64,000 bases of DNA from Beduinella massiliensis (GTDB lineage Bacteria > Bacillota > Clostridia > Christensenellales > Aristaeellaceae), in the NCBI RefSeq assembly GCF_900199405.1, contig NZ_LT963430.1:2883605-2947604 (forward strand). Direction: 5' to 3'. The notes beneath the pieces were generated by a model. The model was given only the letters and a program-made list of their open reading frames with translations, did not search any database and was not told where the DNA came from. A program made the translations under genes and the position numbers. Below are positions 1-7,287 of the stretch, one piece after another. Each line of letters opens with the position of its first letter. Position 1 is the stretch's first letter.

Positions 1-156
1 GGACACGCCCGTACGCTCCGCCATGCGGGAAAAGAACTTGCTTTGGCTCCAATCGCGCCCGTTCGTCTCGTCGTAGCCCATCATCGTCATCGCTTCCGCC
101 TGCGCCGTACTCACGAGCAGCAGCGCCATCAGCAAAAGACACAAGATTCGTTTCAT
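1..156 (-). CDS. Extracellular solute-binding protein, N-terminal fragment
   Basis: The gene runs off the left edge; only about 52 residues are visible. They begin with MKR, a leucine-rich hydrophobic stretch and a signal peptidase I-type site after VSTAQA, followed by a segment containing GYDETNGRDW and AERTGV. The ERTGV phrase after a short N-terminal strand is typical of family 1 extracellular solute-binding proteins of ABC sugar or peptide importers. There is no lipobox cysteine. The start is supported by GGGAGG upstream of the ATG at 156. Substrate cannot be judged from this fragment. Confidence 0.6.
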   Translation of the reverse strand, partial: MKRILCLLLMALLLVSTAQAEAMTMMGYDETNGRDWSQSKFFSRMAERTGVS

Positions 157-187
157 CCAGTCATCCTCCCTGCACGTTCTAAGCCTC

Positions 188-217
188 ATTATAACACATC
201 ACAGGGATCCCTGCCAA
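188..217 (-). promoter_or_regulatory. Sigma-A-type promoter for the left-edge solute-binding protein gene
   Basis: Reading the minus strand, TTGGCA (217-212) and TATAAT (193-188) are separated by 18 bp and lie about 30 bp upstream of the start codon. The spacer carries the palindrome AGGGATCCCT, which could be an operator. Confidence 0.6.
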
Positions 218-330
218 CGTGATTCCGCGCCGGTCAGCGGCCCCCGAAGCTCTCTCGGTGCTCGTTCCGCGCCGGCCGCAAGCGCGCATGATTCCACCCT
301 CCGACGCATAGCTTCTGCGGGAGGGATACG

Positions 331-1281
331 ATGCGTGCACTTTTGGAGGAAACCTTCCGCGGCCTGCGCGCCGTGGTGATCGGCGGGGACTATCAGCCCG
401 CCGTATGGATGCGTGCGCTTCTTGGCGTCTTGGGCGCACAGACGGCTCAGGTATCCGGATCCGCGCTGCTCAGCGCCGACGCGCTCTGCGGCGTGCTCAC
501 GCATGAACGGCCGCAGCTCGTCATCTGGGCTTCTCGCCCGCCGCAGGATAAGCGCATGGACACGGCGGAGTGGGTGCGCTGCGCGCAGACGCTGGTCACG
601 GAATCGCGCGAGGCGGGCGTCCGGCTCATCGTCCGCTGCTCCGACGCGTGGGTGTACAGCGCCTCGCCGCCCGCCTTTCCGCCCGACCAGACCGACGCCA
701 CCGGCGGGCGCAACGTCAGCGGCCTTTGCGAAAGCCTCGTGCAGCAGGTGCTCCTCGCGGCCAGCCGCGCGCTGATGGGCGATCCGGTCAGCGCCGTCTG
801 CGCACGCCACCTGCCGCTGCTCTACGGTGCCGCCTCCGACGATCCTTTGGACGAGTGGATGCGCCGCCTGCGCCTGAACGAGCCGCTGCATCTGGGCGGC
901 TCCGGCTGCGCGGCAGTCTTCATGCATCCGCTCAACGCCTACGCGGGCGCGCTGAGCGCTGCCGCCATGGTGCTGCGACACGGCGATGCCTACACCGGCG
1001 CATGGAACTTTTCTGCGCCGCCGGAATGCGTGCTTTCCCGCCGGGGCGCGGTGCGCGTGCTGCGGCGCACGCTGAAGAGCGATTCCGCCATCACGGAGGA
1101 CGCCCTGCCGCTTTGCCCCTACCCCGCCATGCTCTGCGACCGGCCGGCGCGCGAGCGGCTCGGCTGGCACGTCGTCTGGGACGCGGAGGAGGCGCTCGAA
1201 AGGTACTGCGCCTACCGTCCCGGCTGCGAAGAAAAGCAGGCGGAGCGCTTCATGGAGCGCATGGACGAGATGGAGAGGTGA
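331..1281 (+). CDS. Degenerate extended SDR, CDP-glucose 4,6-dehydratase-like
   Basis: The 316-residue product has the layout of an NAD-dependent nucleotide-sugar dehydratase of the extended SDR family. An N-terminal Rossmann strand is followed by HERPQLVIWAS, where relatives have a PDVVFHLAA segment. A late AWNFSAPPE segment matches the AYNFGP region of CDP-glucose dehydratases, and ERLGWHVVWDAEEALER matches their C-terminal helix. Key residues look lost: the glycine-rich NAD loop reads IGGDYQP rather than TGxxGFxG, and the YxxxK active-site region reads GLCESLVQQ. The protein is therefore probably a pseudoenzyme or has a changed function. Start supported by GGGAGGG. It is convergent with the next gene and has no sugar-biosynthesis neighbours. 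Confidence 0.6.
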   Translation: MRALLEETFRGLRAVVIGGDYQPAVWMRALLGVLGAQTAQVSGSALLSADALCGVLTHERPQLVIWASRPPQDKRMDTAEWVRCAQTLVTESREAGVRLIVRCSDAWVYSASPPAFPPDQTDATGGRNVSGLCESLVQQVLLAASRALMGDPVSAVCARHLPLLYGAASDDPLDEWMRRLRLNEPLHLGGSGCAAVFMHPLNAYAGALSAAAMVLRHGDAYTGAWNFSAPPECVLSRRGAVRVLRRTLKSDSAITEDALPLCPYPAMLCDRPARERLGWHVVWDAEEALERYCAYRPGCEEKQAERFMERMDEMER

Positions 1282-1289
1282 CGATGCAG

Positions 1290-1330
1290 CCAGGTTCCCG
1301 GCAAGGGCGCAAAGCCTTCCGGGGACCTGG
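1290..1330. terminator. Hairpin between convergent genes
   Basis: An inverted repeat (CCAGGT..CCGG with CCGGGGACCTGG) lies between the stop codons of two convergent genes. The U-tract is poor on either strand (GGTTTT follows on the plus strand), so termination is likely but not strong. Confidence 0.4.
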
Positions 1331-1350
1331 CCGCATACGGTTTTGCCGTC

Positions 1351-2124
1351 TCACGATCCGGTCGACTTGTAATGGCGAAGCCCAAGCCGAAAGAGCGCGT
1401 AGCTGGGTGCGAGAAAGAGCATCCCCACCAGGGGAAGAAGGGCGAATAAGGCGCTCTGCTCCCTGTCCAGCAGGTACAGAAGCGGATAGTATTGAAACAG
1501 CGCGAGCGGAATCACGAACGTCAAAAAGAACAGCGCGTTCTTCCCGTAGATCGAAAACGGATAGTTGCCGAACTTCCGGCCTCCGTAGGTAAAGAAGTTG
1601 AAAAACTCCAGCCCCTCCAGCGTGAAGAACGCGCAGGCGGCGTAGATCAAAAAAAGGCTGAAGAACAGGATGCTGCCGCTCAGGATCATCGTGCAAAGCG
1701 TGAGGGCCTTCCCCCACGTCCACGCGACCCCACTCTTCGGCACGGCGTAGCAAAGCACGAGCACCGCCTGCAAGAGCAGGCCCAGCCGCGTAAAGTCCAT
1801 CTTAGGCGCCAGCACCTGCATTAGCAGGCTTCGCGGACGCACGAGGGCGCGGTCAAACTCGCCATTTCCGATCATGCTCGGAAAAGCGGCGAAGCCTCCC
1901 CCCGCCATCTCCCCCAGGGAGAACGCCATCACCACCACGGAAAAGCAGAGAAGCACCTCCTCGTACGTGAATCCTTCCACCGCGTGAAAACGCGAAAACA
2001 TGAAGGAAATGCCAAAGAAGGCGGTAAACGAGGTGATGAACTGGCCCAGCGTAGTCAGGAAGAACGACAGCCTGTACTGCATCTGGCTCTTGAGGTGAAC
2101 GCCGGTCATCTTGATGTAAAGCAT
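1351..2124 (-). CDS. ABC-2 type permease (DUF990-like)
   Basis: A 257-residue integral membrane protein with about six hydrophobic segments, resembling permeases of the ABC-2 superfamily (COG3694). An FDRALVRPRSLLMQ segment, which matches the cytoplasmic LVRP motif of this family, lies in the middle. The start chosen is the ATG at 2124, giving MLYIKMTG. It lies one base after the stop of the upstream permease, which implies translational coupling. In relatives, two such permeases and one ATPase form a three-gene exporter operon. Here no ATPase is adjacent. Substrate unknown. Confidence 0.75.
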   Translation of the reverse strand: MLYIKMTGVHLKSQMQYRLSFFLTTLGQFITSFTAFFGISFMFSRFHAVEGFTYEEVLLCFSVVVMAFSLGEMAGGGFAAFPSMIGNGEFDRALVRPRSLLMQVLAPKMDFTRLGLLLQAVLVLCYAVPKSGVAWTWGKALTLCTMILSGSILFFSLFLIYAACAFFTLEGLEFFNFFTYGGRKFGNYPFSIYGKNALFFLTFVIPLALFQYYPLLYLLDREQSALFALLPLVGMLFLAPSYALFRLGLRHYKSTGS

Positions 2125-2125
2125 G

Positions 2126-2929
2126 TCAGCCTCCCTGCACGACCACTTTTTGAAGAGCGCTGCGCATCGCAAGCTGCCCGACGAGCATCAGCGCCGCAAG
2201 CCAGAAAACCTGAAAGGCAATGCCCTGAAGCGCCGCCGCGCCCGCGATATGGCCGCTGTAAATTCTGAGCGGCATGTTCTGCATGGCCGCGAACGGCAGC
2301 CGCTCCACAACGGCCAGCACCGGGGCGGGAAAAAACGGAAGCGGAATGACGGCTCCGGACAGAAAGCTCGTCAGGGCGCTCACGATGATCTTGACGCCCC
2401 GCTGTGAAATCGTGTAAAACAGCGAGATGTACATCAGCATCGCAAACGCGACCACCACGCCCAGCGCCAGCACGGTGGAAAACAGAAAAAGCAGAAACTG
2501 CAACGCGTCCGGCGGTAGGGACATGCGGTAAGGCGCGGGCACGACCAGCGCCAGCAGGAATGCGGGGGCGCAGTTGAGCAGCGTAAACGATATCCTGTTG
2601 GCGGCGGACTGGGAAAACCAGCGGCCGTACAGACTCATGGGCCGAACAAGCTCGTAAGCGATCGACCCGTCCCGGAGGGACGCGTAGATCTCGCCGTCCT
2701 GAAAGACGACGGAAAAGAGCACGAGCAGAATTTCCTGCATCCACAGGTAGGAGACGGTCTGCGAAAACGTCATCGGAAACGACTCCGGGCTCGCGCGGTA
2801 AAACGCCGCAAACGCCAGGATCTCCATGATGCCCCAGCCAAACCTTGCCGCCATCTCTCCAAAGAGGACGGCGCGGTACTGCAGGTTGTTGATAAAACGT
2901 ATACGGAACACGGAAAGATACTTTTTCAC
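2126..2929 (-). CDS. ABC-2 type permease, partner subunit
   Basis: A 267-residue polytopic membrane protein, the usual partner (COG4587-like) of the permease downstream. It shares the signature IAYELVRPMSLYGRW, parallel to the LVRP segment in its partner, suggesting a heterodimer. I favour the GTG at 2929 because AGGAGG then sits 7 bases upstream; an ATG at 2935 has only one base of spacing. About six membrane segments are visible. The absence of an adjacent ATP-binding protein is odd, so the ATPase must be elsewhere or the pair is non-functional. Confidence 0.75.
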   Translation of the reverse strand: MKKYLSVFRIRFINNLQYRAVLFGEMAARFGWGIMEILAFAAFYRASPESFPMTFSQTVSYLWMQEILLVLFSVVFQDGEIYASLRDGSIAYELVRPMSLYGRWFSQSAANRISFTLLNCAPAFLLALVVPAPYRMSLPPDALQFLLFLFSTVLALGVVVAFAMLMYISLFYTISQRGVKIIVSALTSFLSGAVIPLPFFPAPVLAVVERLPFAAMQNMPLRIYSGHIAGAAALQGIAFQVFWLAALMLVGQLAMRSALQKVVVQGG

Positions 2930-3040
2930 GCACATGCCTCCTGCCGCCCGCTCATTTCTATTTCATATTTATTCAGCTTTTATCATAGCGTAAAAAGCGC
3001 GGGAAGGGAAGCCCGAACGCCCCCTTTGCGCGGCAGGAAC

Positions 3041-3071
3041 AAAAGAACGGCAGAGCCGCAGGCTCCGCCGC
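3041..3071 (-). terminator. Intrinsic terminator after the aldo/keto reductase gene
   Basis: On the minus strand a 10-bp GC-rich stem (CGGCGGAGCC / GGCTCTGCCG) with a TGC loop is followed by TTCTTTT. A second, smaller hairpin (ACCGGC TTT GCCGGT) precedes it. The rest of 2930-3182 holds the repeat motif at 3116-3133 and no convincing gene. Confidence 0.7.
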
Positions 3072-3115
3072 CGGTCACCGGCAAAGCCGGTCCATTCGAT
3101 TTCATAGAAGGGGTC

Positions 3116-3133
3116 CTCTTCGTACATTTCCCC
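3116..3133 (-). repeat. Intergenic motif, copy A
   Basis: The 18-base minus-strand string GGGGAAATGTACGAAGAG is identical at 25537-25554. Both copies sit just downstream of a gene stop and just upstream of two tandem hairpins, the second with a U-tract. Flanks are partly conserved (TGTCA before; CC.TTC after). It can be read as a ribosome binding site plus a start for a peptide beginning MYEE. Here the frame (2969-3127) runs 52 codons through the terminator. Confidence 0.6.
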
Positions 3134-3182
3134 CGCACCTGACATGGTTTATCCGCATCGAAACGCAGGCGAGCGCCCGGGC

Positions 3183-4304
3183 TTACTTTTCAAACGCCGC
3201 CTTCGCCCTTTCCAGTTCCTCGATGATGTGGATGTGCTGGGGACAGACGCTCTCGCACTGGCCGCAGGCGATGCACTTGGACGCCACGCCGCCTTCGCGC
3301 GTTTCCCATTCGTAATCCCCCTGCGCGCCCGCCTTGTTTCCGTACACGAGATTCGTGTTCATGGCCTTGAAGATGCCAGGAATGGCGATGCCCTGCGGAC
3401 AGCCCTTGACGCAATATTGGCAGTTCGTGCAGGGGATGCGCGGGCTCGTGGCCAACGCGCGCTGCGCGCGGGCCACGGCCTCGCGCTCGGCTTCGTCCAG
3501 CGGTTTGAAGCGCTCCATGAAGGAGACGTTGTCCTTCATTTGTTCGAGGCTCGACATGCCGCTGAGCACGGTGACCAGTCCCTCCAGCGAGGCGGCGTAA
3601 CGGATCGCCCAGGAGGAGAGCGAGGCTTCGGCATTCGCCGCGCGCAGCTCCTTCGCCACGTTGTCCGGCAGGTTGGCGAGCGATCCGCCCTTGACCGGCT
3701 CCATCACGATCACGGGCTTGCCGTGCTTTCGCGCGACCTCGTAGCACCTGCGGGACTGGATCGATTCGCTCTCCCAGTCGGCGTAGTTGATCTGAAGCTG
3801 CACAAACTCCATCTCCGGGTGCCGGGTCAGCACCTCGTCCAACACGTCCGCCTTGTCGTGGAAGGAGAAACCTACGTGGCGGAGAAGGCCCTTTTCCTTC
3901 TGCTCGGCCACGAAATCCCAGATGCCGAAGCGGTCGAAGAACTCCGTGCGCTTGTCGCCAAGGTTGTGCAGCAGGTAAAAGTCGAAGTATCCCGCGCCCG
4001 TGCGTTTAAGCGAGGTGAAGAGCATGTCCTTCGCCTCCTGCGCGTTCTTGGGGCCCGCCCAGGCCGGCAGCTTGGTCGCGAGCTGAAAACGGTCGCGCGG
4101 ATAGCGCTTCACCAGCGCCTCCCCCGCGGCCAGCTCTGACTTGCCGCCCAGATAGCCAAACGCCGTGTCGAAGTACGTAAAGCCCTTCGAAAGGAACAGA
4201 TCGACCATCTGCTTGGTCTGCTCGATGTCCACCTCTTCCCCGATCATCGGCAGGCGCATCAACCCGAACCCCAGCTTGGGGATGTTTTCTCCTAAGTATC
4301 CCAT
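3183..4304 (-). CDS. Aldo/keto reductase with C-terminal 2x[4Fe-4S] domain
   Basis: The 373-residue protein has an AKR barrel (about residues 1-270). Residues consistent with the AKR catalytic set are D46, Y51, K78 and H113. A bacterial ferredoxin-like tail follows, with two CxxCxxCxxxC clusters at C292-C302 and C344-C354. This architecture (COG1453) is common in anaerobes and suggests NADPH/ferredoxin-linked reduction of an unidentified carbonyl substrate in the cytosol. The start is backed by GGAGGAGGAAGCGAC before the ATG. The gene has its own promoter with a 19-bp spacer (4336-4366), indicating control by a MerR-family activator, and is monocistronic with a terminator at 3041-3071. Confidence 0.9.
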   Translation of the reverse strand: MGYLGENIPKLGFGLMRLPMIGEEVDIEQTKQMVDLFLSKGFTYFDTAFGYLGGKSELAAGEALVKRYPRDRFQLATKLPAWAGPKNAQEAKDMLFTSLKRTGAGYFDFYLLHNLGDKRTEFFDRFGIWDFVAEQKEKGLLRHVGFSFHDKADVLDEVLTRHPEMEFVQLQINYADWESESIQSRRCYEVARKHGKPVIVMEPVKGGSLANLPDNVAKELRAANAEASLSSWAIRYAASLEGLVTVLSGMSSLEQMKDNVSFMERFKPLDEAEREAVARAQRALATSPRIPCTNCQYCVKGCPQGIAIPGIFKAMNTNLVYGNKAGAQGDYEWETREGGVASKCIACGQCESVCPQHIHIIEELERAKAAFEK

Positions 4305-4335
4305 GTCGCTTCCTCCTCCGCAATATACTGCACCT

Positions 4336-4366
4336 ATTATAATCCCTGGAGTGCGCTCAAGGTCAA
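4336..4366 (-). promoter_or_regulatory. MerR-type promoter of the aldo/keto reductase gene
   Basis: On the minus strand TTGACC and TATAAT are separated by 19 bp. The spacer region carries the imperfect dyad CCTTGAGCGCACTCCAGGG. Overlong spacers with a central dyad are the hallmark of MerR-family activated promoters, and the CTxGAGTxxxCTC pattern resembles NmlR/AdhR-type electrophile sensors. No merR gene is adjacent. Confidence 0.65.
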
Positions 4367-4423
4367 GGGGTTTTCCCCAATCTGCAAAAAAGTTTCGCGC
4401 GCGCCGCGTTCTTCGCTTCCATG

Positions 4424-5062
4424 TCAGCGTCCGCGTCGTCCACCCGCGCGCTCAAGGCAAAGACGCATCCGCTCCGCCGCCGCGCGAACGTCCGCCTGCG
4501 CGAGGATCGCGGATACGACGGCCACGCCCGCAAGGCCCGCGGGCAGCAGCGGCACGGTATCTTCGCGGATGCCGCCAATCGCCACCACCGGCAGCCGAAC
4601 CGCCCCGCAAATGCTTTGAAGCGTCTGAAGGCCGACCGCCTTTGCATCGGGCTTGGTGCTCGAAGGAAAAATTGCGCCGACGCCCAGGTAATCCGCCCCA
4701 TCCGCCTCGGCCCGCACCGCCTCTTCGACCGTCGTTACGGAAACGCCTAAAATTCGTTTTGAACCCATCAGCCGTCTCGCCGCAGCCGCGGGCAGGTCGC
4801 TCTGCCCGACATGAACGCCCGCCGCGTCGGATGCCAGCGCGATATCTGCCCGATTGTTGACGATGAGCGGCACGCCGTATCGGTCCGTGACGCGCTTCAC
4901 CTCCAGCGCCCGCCTGAGGAAGTCCGTGGACGGCGCGTCCTGCTCCCGGATCTGGACCATCGTGCAGCCGCCGCGAATCGCGCGCTCCACCGCATCCGGC
5001 AGCGTCGCATCCCGAATTACGTCCCTGTTCGTGACCAGATAAAGGGTATAGTCAATCTGCAT
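4424..5062 (-). CDS. thiE: Thiamine-phosphate synthase
   Basis: The 212-residue TIM-barrel enzyme couples hydroxymethylpyrimidine diphosphate and thiazole phosphate to make thiamine monophosphate. Visible family motifs are MVQIREQDA near the N-terminus, LIVNNRADIALA, GVHVGQSDLP, YLGVGAIFPSSTKPDA and the phosphate-binding PVVAIGGI. The start at 5062 (MQIDYTLYLVTNR) overlaps thiD by 11 bases. It is the last gene of the TPP-riboswitch operon tenA-thiD-thiE, which provides salvage and final assembly. No thiazole or de novo pyrimidine genes are present here. Confidence 0.95.
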   Translation of the reverse strand: MQIDYTLYLVTNRDVIRDATLPDAVERAIRGGCTMVQIREQDAPSTDFLRRALEVKRVTDRYGVPLIVNNRADIALASDAAGVHVGQSDLPAAAARRLMGSKRILGVSVTTVEEAVRAEADGADYLGVGAIFPSSTKPDAKAVGLQTLQSICGAVRLPVVAIGGIREDTVPLLPAGLAGVAVVSAILAQADVRAAAERMRLCLERAGGRRGR

Positions 5063-5870
5063 GCTGCGCCTCCTGTGAAATCCCCGCGCTGTACAGGGAA
5101 TAAAAGTGATTCGTCGGCCCATTTCCATGACCGATGGACAGGGCGTGTTCGATCGCCCCCTGTACGTATTCCTTCGCCAGCCTCACCGCTTCTACCACCG
5201 TGCATCCCCCGGCGAGCCGGGCGGCGATCGCCGAAGAAAACGTGCAGCCCGTGCCGTGGGTGTTCTTCGTCCGGATTCGTCTGCCGGGAAAGCGATGGAT
5301 CTGTTCGCCGTCGAACAGGACGTCGACGGCCTCTCCGCAGGCATGTCCGCCCTTCACCACGACCGCCCTGCAGCCCATGGACCGGATGCGAACGGCCGCC
5401 CGCTCCATGTCCGAAAGGCGCTCAATCGTCATCCCCGTGATCGCCTCCGCCTCCGGAATGTTGGGCGTCAGCACCTCCGCGAGGGGGACGACCTCACGGA
5501 TCAGGCAGCCGATGGAGGATGGCTCCATCAGGGGGCTGCCGTTCTTCGCGTACATTACCGGGTCTACGACGATGTGCCGCGGCCTGTATGCTTTCAGACC
5601 CGCGACCACCGCGCGCATGCATGCAGGGGACGAGAGCATGCCAACCTTGACCGCGTCCACCTCGACGTCCTCGAACACCGCGTCCATCTGCTTTCGGATC
5701 ATCTCCGGCGTGATCTCCTGTACATCCAGCACACGGCACGTGTTTTCCGCGACGACCGCCGCAATCACGCTCATGCCGTACACGCCGTGCGCGGAAAACG
5801 TCTTCAAGTCGGCCTGCACGCCCGCGCCCCCGCTGCAGTCCGAGCCCGCGATGGTCAAAACCTTTTTCAT
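5052..5870 (-). CDS. thiD: Hydroxymethylpyrimidine/phosphomethylpyrimidine kinase
   Basis: The 272-residue ribokinase-fold kinase phosphorylates HMP and HMP-P to HMP-PP, the substrate of ThiE. It opens with VLTIAGSDCSGGAGVQADLK and shows VKVGML, VVDPVM, LTPNIPEAE and the anion-hole/catalytic THGTGCTFSSAIAA. Length is normal. The last 11 bases overlap thiE, so the two are translationally coupled. Upstream lies tenA 31 bases away, with GGAGG before the thiD ATG. Expression should follow the TPP riboswitch. Confidence 0.95.
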   Translation of the reverse strand: MKKVLTIAGSDCSGGAGVQADLKTFSAHGVYGMSVIAAVVAENTCRVLDVQEITPEMIRKQMDAVFEDVEVDAVKVGMLSSPACMRAVVAGLKAYRPRHIVVDPVMYAKNGSPLMEPSSIGCLIREVVPLAEVLTPNIPEAEAITGMTIERLSDMERAAVRIRSMGCRAVVVKGGHACGEAVDVLFDGEQIHRFPGRRIRTKNTHGTGCTFSSAIAARLAGGCTVVEAVRLAKEYVQGAIEHALSIGHGNGPTNHFYSLYSAGISQEAQHAD

Positions 5871-5901
5871 GTGGGTTCCTCCTTTTCATTTGCGCGATGG
5901 A

Positions 5902-6570
5902 TCACGCTTTTGAATCTGCCTCGCGCGGCCCCGCCATCCGAAAGAAGCCCCACTCCAAAAGGCTGGCCTTGCGAAATGCGGAAAGCTGACGCGCCATCTC
6001 CCGCGCATCCCGCGGGCAGCAACGCTCTTCCGCAAAGGCGCTCCACTGTCCGCACCGCAGGGCGTATTGCGCGTCCGCGTAATCCTCGATGAAGTCCCAA
6101 TACCGCGAGGCCTTCGCCCCTTCATCCTTCGCGACAACGCGAAAGATGTAGCTGTAGCTGAGCATGCAGGGCAAAAGTGCCGTCAGGATTTCGCCGCCGT
6201 CCCCCCGCTCTGCCACCTCGGACAGAAAACGGATGTATCGCCGCGCCGCCGGTTCCGGCGTCATGCGCTCGACGTCGCCGTCCGTAAGTCCATAGCACCT
6301 CAGATAGCTCAGGCGGACGGCCGACTCTCGATCCGTCACGAAATTCAGCATGTCATAGTAGACCTGAATCTCGCGAAGCGTACGCGCGTGATAGATGGCC
6401 TTGCCGTACGCGCGGGCATAGTGCTTCAGATAGATGCTGTCCTGGATCATGTACCGCCTGAACGCCGCGTGCGGAAGATCGCCCCGCGCCAGCCCCTGTA
6501 TAAACGGCGTTTCCAGGCAGCTGTTCCAGACGGGCAGTGAATCTCTGACCGCGCACTCGATAAACGACAT
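5902..6570 (-). CDS. tenA: Aminopyrimidine aminohydrolase / thiaminase II
   Basis: The 222-residue all-helical TenA protein hydrolyses aminopyrimidine breakdown products of thiamine to HMP for salvage. Family features include FIQGLARGDLP, the YMIQDSIYLKHYARAY segment, the nucleophile-region cysteine in LLPCMLSYSYIF and the late WDFIEDYAD. The start at 6570 (MSFIECAV) follows GGAGGGTGAAT; a longer frame upstream overlaps the riboswitch terminator and is rejected. It is first in the TPP-riboswitch operon and feeds ThiD. Confidence 0.92.
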   Translation of the reverse strand: MSFIECAVRDSLPVWNSCLETPFIQGLARGDLPHAAFRRYMIQDSIYLKHYARAYGKAIYHARTLREIQVYYDMLNFVTDRESAVRLSYLRCYGLTDGDVERMTPEPAARRYIRFLSEVAERGDGGEILTALLPCMLSYSYIFRVVAKDEGAKASRYWDFIEDYADAQYALRCGQWSAFAEERCCPRDAREMARQLSAFRKASLLEWGFFRMAGPREADSKA

Positions 6571-6588
6571 ATTCACCCTCCAAACAAA

Positions 6589-6669
6589 GAAAGAGCCTCC
6601 GCCGCCCGGAAGCTCTTTCATACGCGACAAAAATACCGGCGTAAGAAATTGCTTCCCTACGCCGGTATT
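6589..6669 (-). terminator. TPP riboswitch expression platform: two hairpins
   Basis: Minus strand: hairpin 1 (6632-6669) is a 12-bp perfect stem, AATACCGGCGTA with TACGCCGGTATT, followed by TTTTT. Its left arm is part of the TPP aptamer core. Hairpin 2 (6589-6619), GAAAGAGC..GCTCTTTC, is followed by TTTGTTT and lies just before the tenA ribosome binding site. Confidence 0.7.
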
Positions 6670-6730
6670 AACCGACAGGTCAAGAGGTCAGGTCTTACCT
6701 TTTTCAACTTATACAGTTCCCTCGCAACAC
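6647..6730 (-). promoter_or_regulatory. TPP (thiamine pyrophosphate) riboswitch aptamer
   Basis: The minus strand contains the conserved core GACCTGTCGGTTAATACC followed by GGCGTAGGGAAG. This matches the AACCUGAUCUGG-UUAAUACC-AGCGUAGGGAA consensus of the THI element. The P1 helix is TTGC/GCAA, P2 is GAGG with CCTC, P3 is AACT/AGTT with TGA after it, and there is a small P3a (AGGT AAG ACCT). It precedes tenA-thiD-thiE, as expected. Confidence 0.93.
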
Positions 6731-6779
6731 GATGTCTATGAAATTTTCGTCAAACCCTATCCTGTATGAACCTGCGGGC

Positions 6780-6809
6780 AGTATAACATGCGGCGGCGGA
6801 CGGTGTCAA
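6780..6809 (-). promoter_or_regulatory. Promoter of the tenA-thiD-thiE operon
   Basis: Minus strand TTGACA and TATACT with an 18-bp spacer, about 50 bp upstream of the TPP aptamer. It is close to the sigma-A consensus. Confidence 0.75.
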
Positions 6810-6844
6810 GAGGGCATTTCGGAATCTTCCCAGTCCGCTTTTTG

Positions 6845-7195
6845 TCATGCCCTTTCTTCGCCGCAAAGGGGAGCTGAACCGGATAAAACGCGCCTTCTTC
6901 CGGTAGGCTTTCGGGGTACGCCGTACAGGCTGCGAAACGCTTTCGTGAAGGCCTGCTGATTTTCAGCGACGTCAACGAGCGCCTCCTCCGTGCCGACGAG
7001 GCGTCGCACGCCTCCATCAGCGGCCTGCGGCGCACTTGCAGATAAACCGCACAGGCTACCCTAGCCGTGAACATTCGCTCAACGTGGTACTTAGCCGCAT
7101 GCCGCCGCCGCGTCGTCGAGCCGAAGATTCTTCCTCAGACTGCCCTCTAAAAAAGCGGCCGCGCGGGCGGTGCCCTGCGCGTTAAGCTCCCTCAT
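6845..7195 (-). pseudogene. Remnant of an AraC-family regulator
   Basis: Three minus-strand segments in different frames read in order as the two helix-turn-helix motifs of an AraC-family DNA-binding domain. First comes AAAFLEGSLRKNLRLDDAAA (7195-7091), ending in a stop right after ACG. Next is a shifted VERMFTARVACAVYLQVRR segment. Last is NQQAFTKAFRSLYGVPRK, matching the QxAFTRAFRRxFGVSPxxYR helix, ending at 6845. At least two frameshifts are needed, so the gene is broken. No effector domain is recognisable. The rest of 6810-7287 contains nothing else I can support. Confidence 0.65.
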
Positions 7196-7287
7196 GTTCT
7201 TATCCTCTGCGCCCCGTATAACAACGCGGCGGACAGATTTCTTATCCAAAGTTGCGAAAGTGCGCAAACCCCGGCTCTTTCCCCTGT

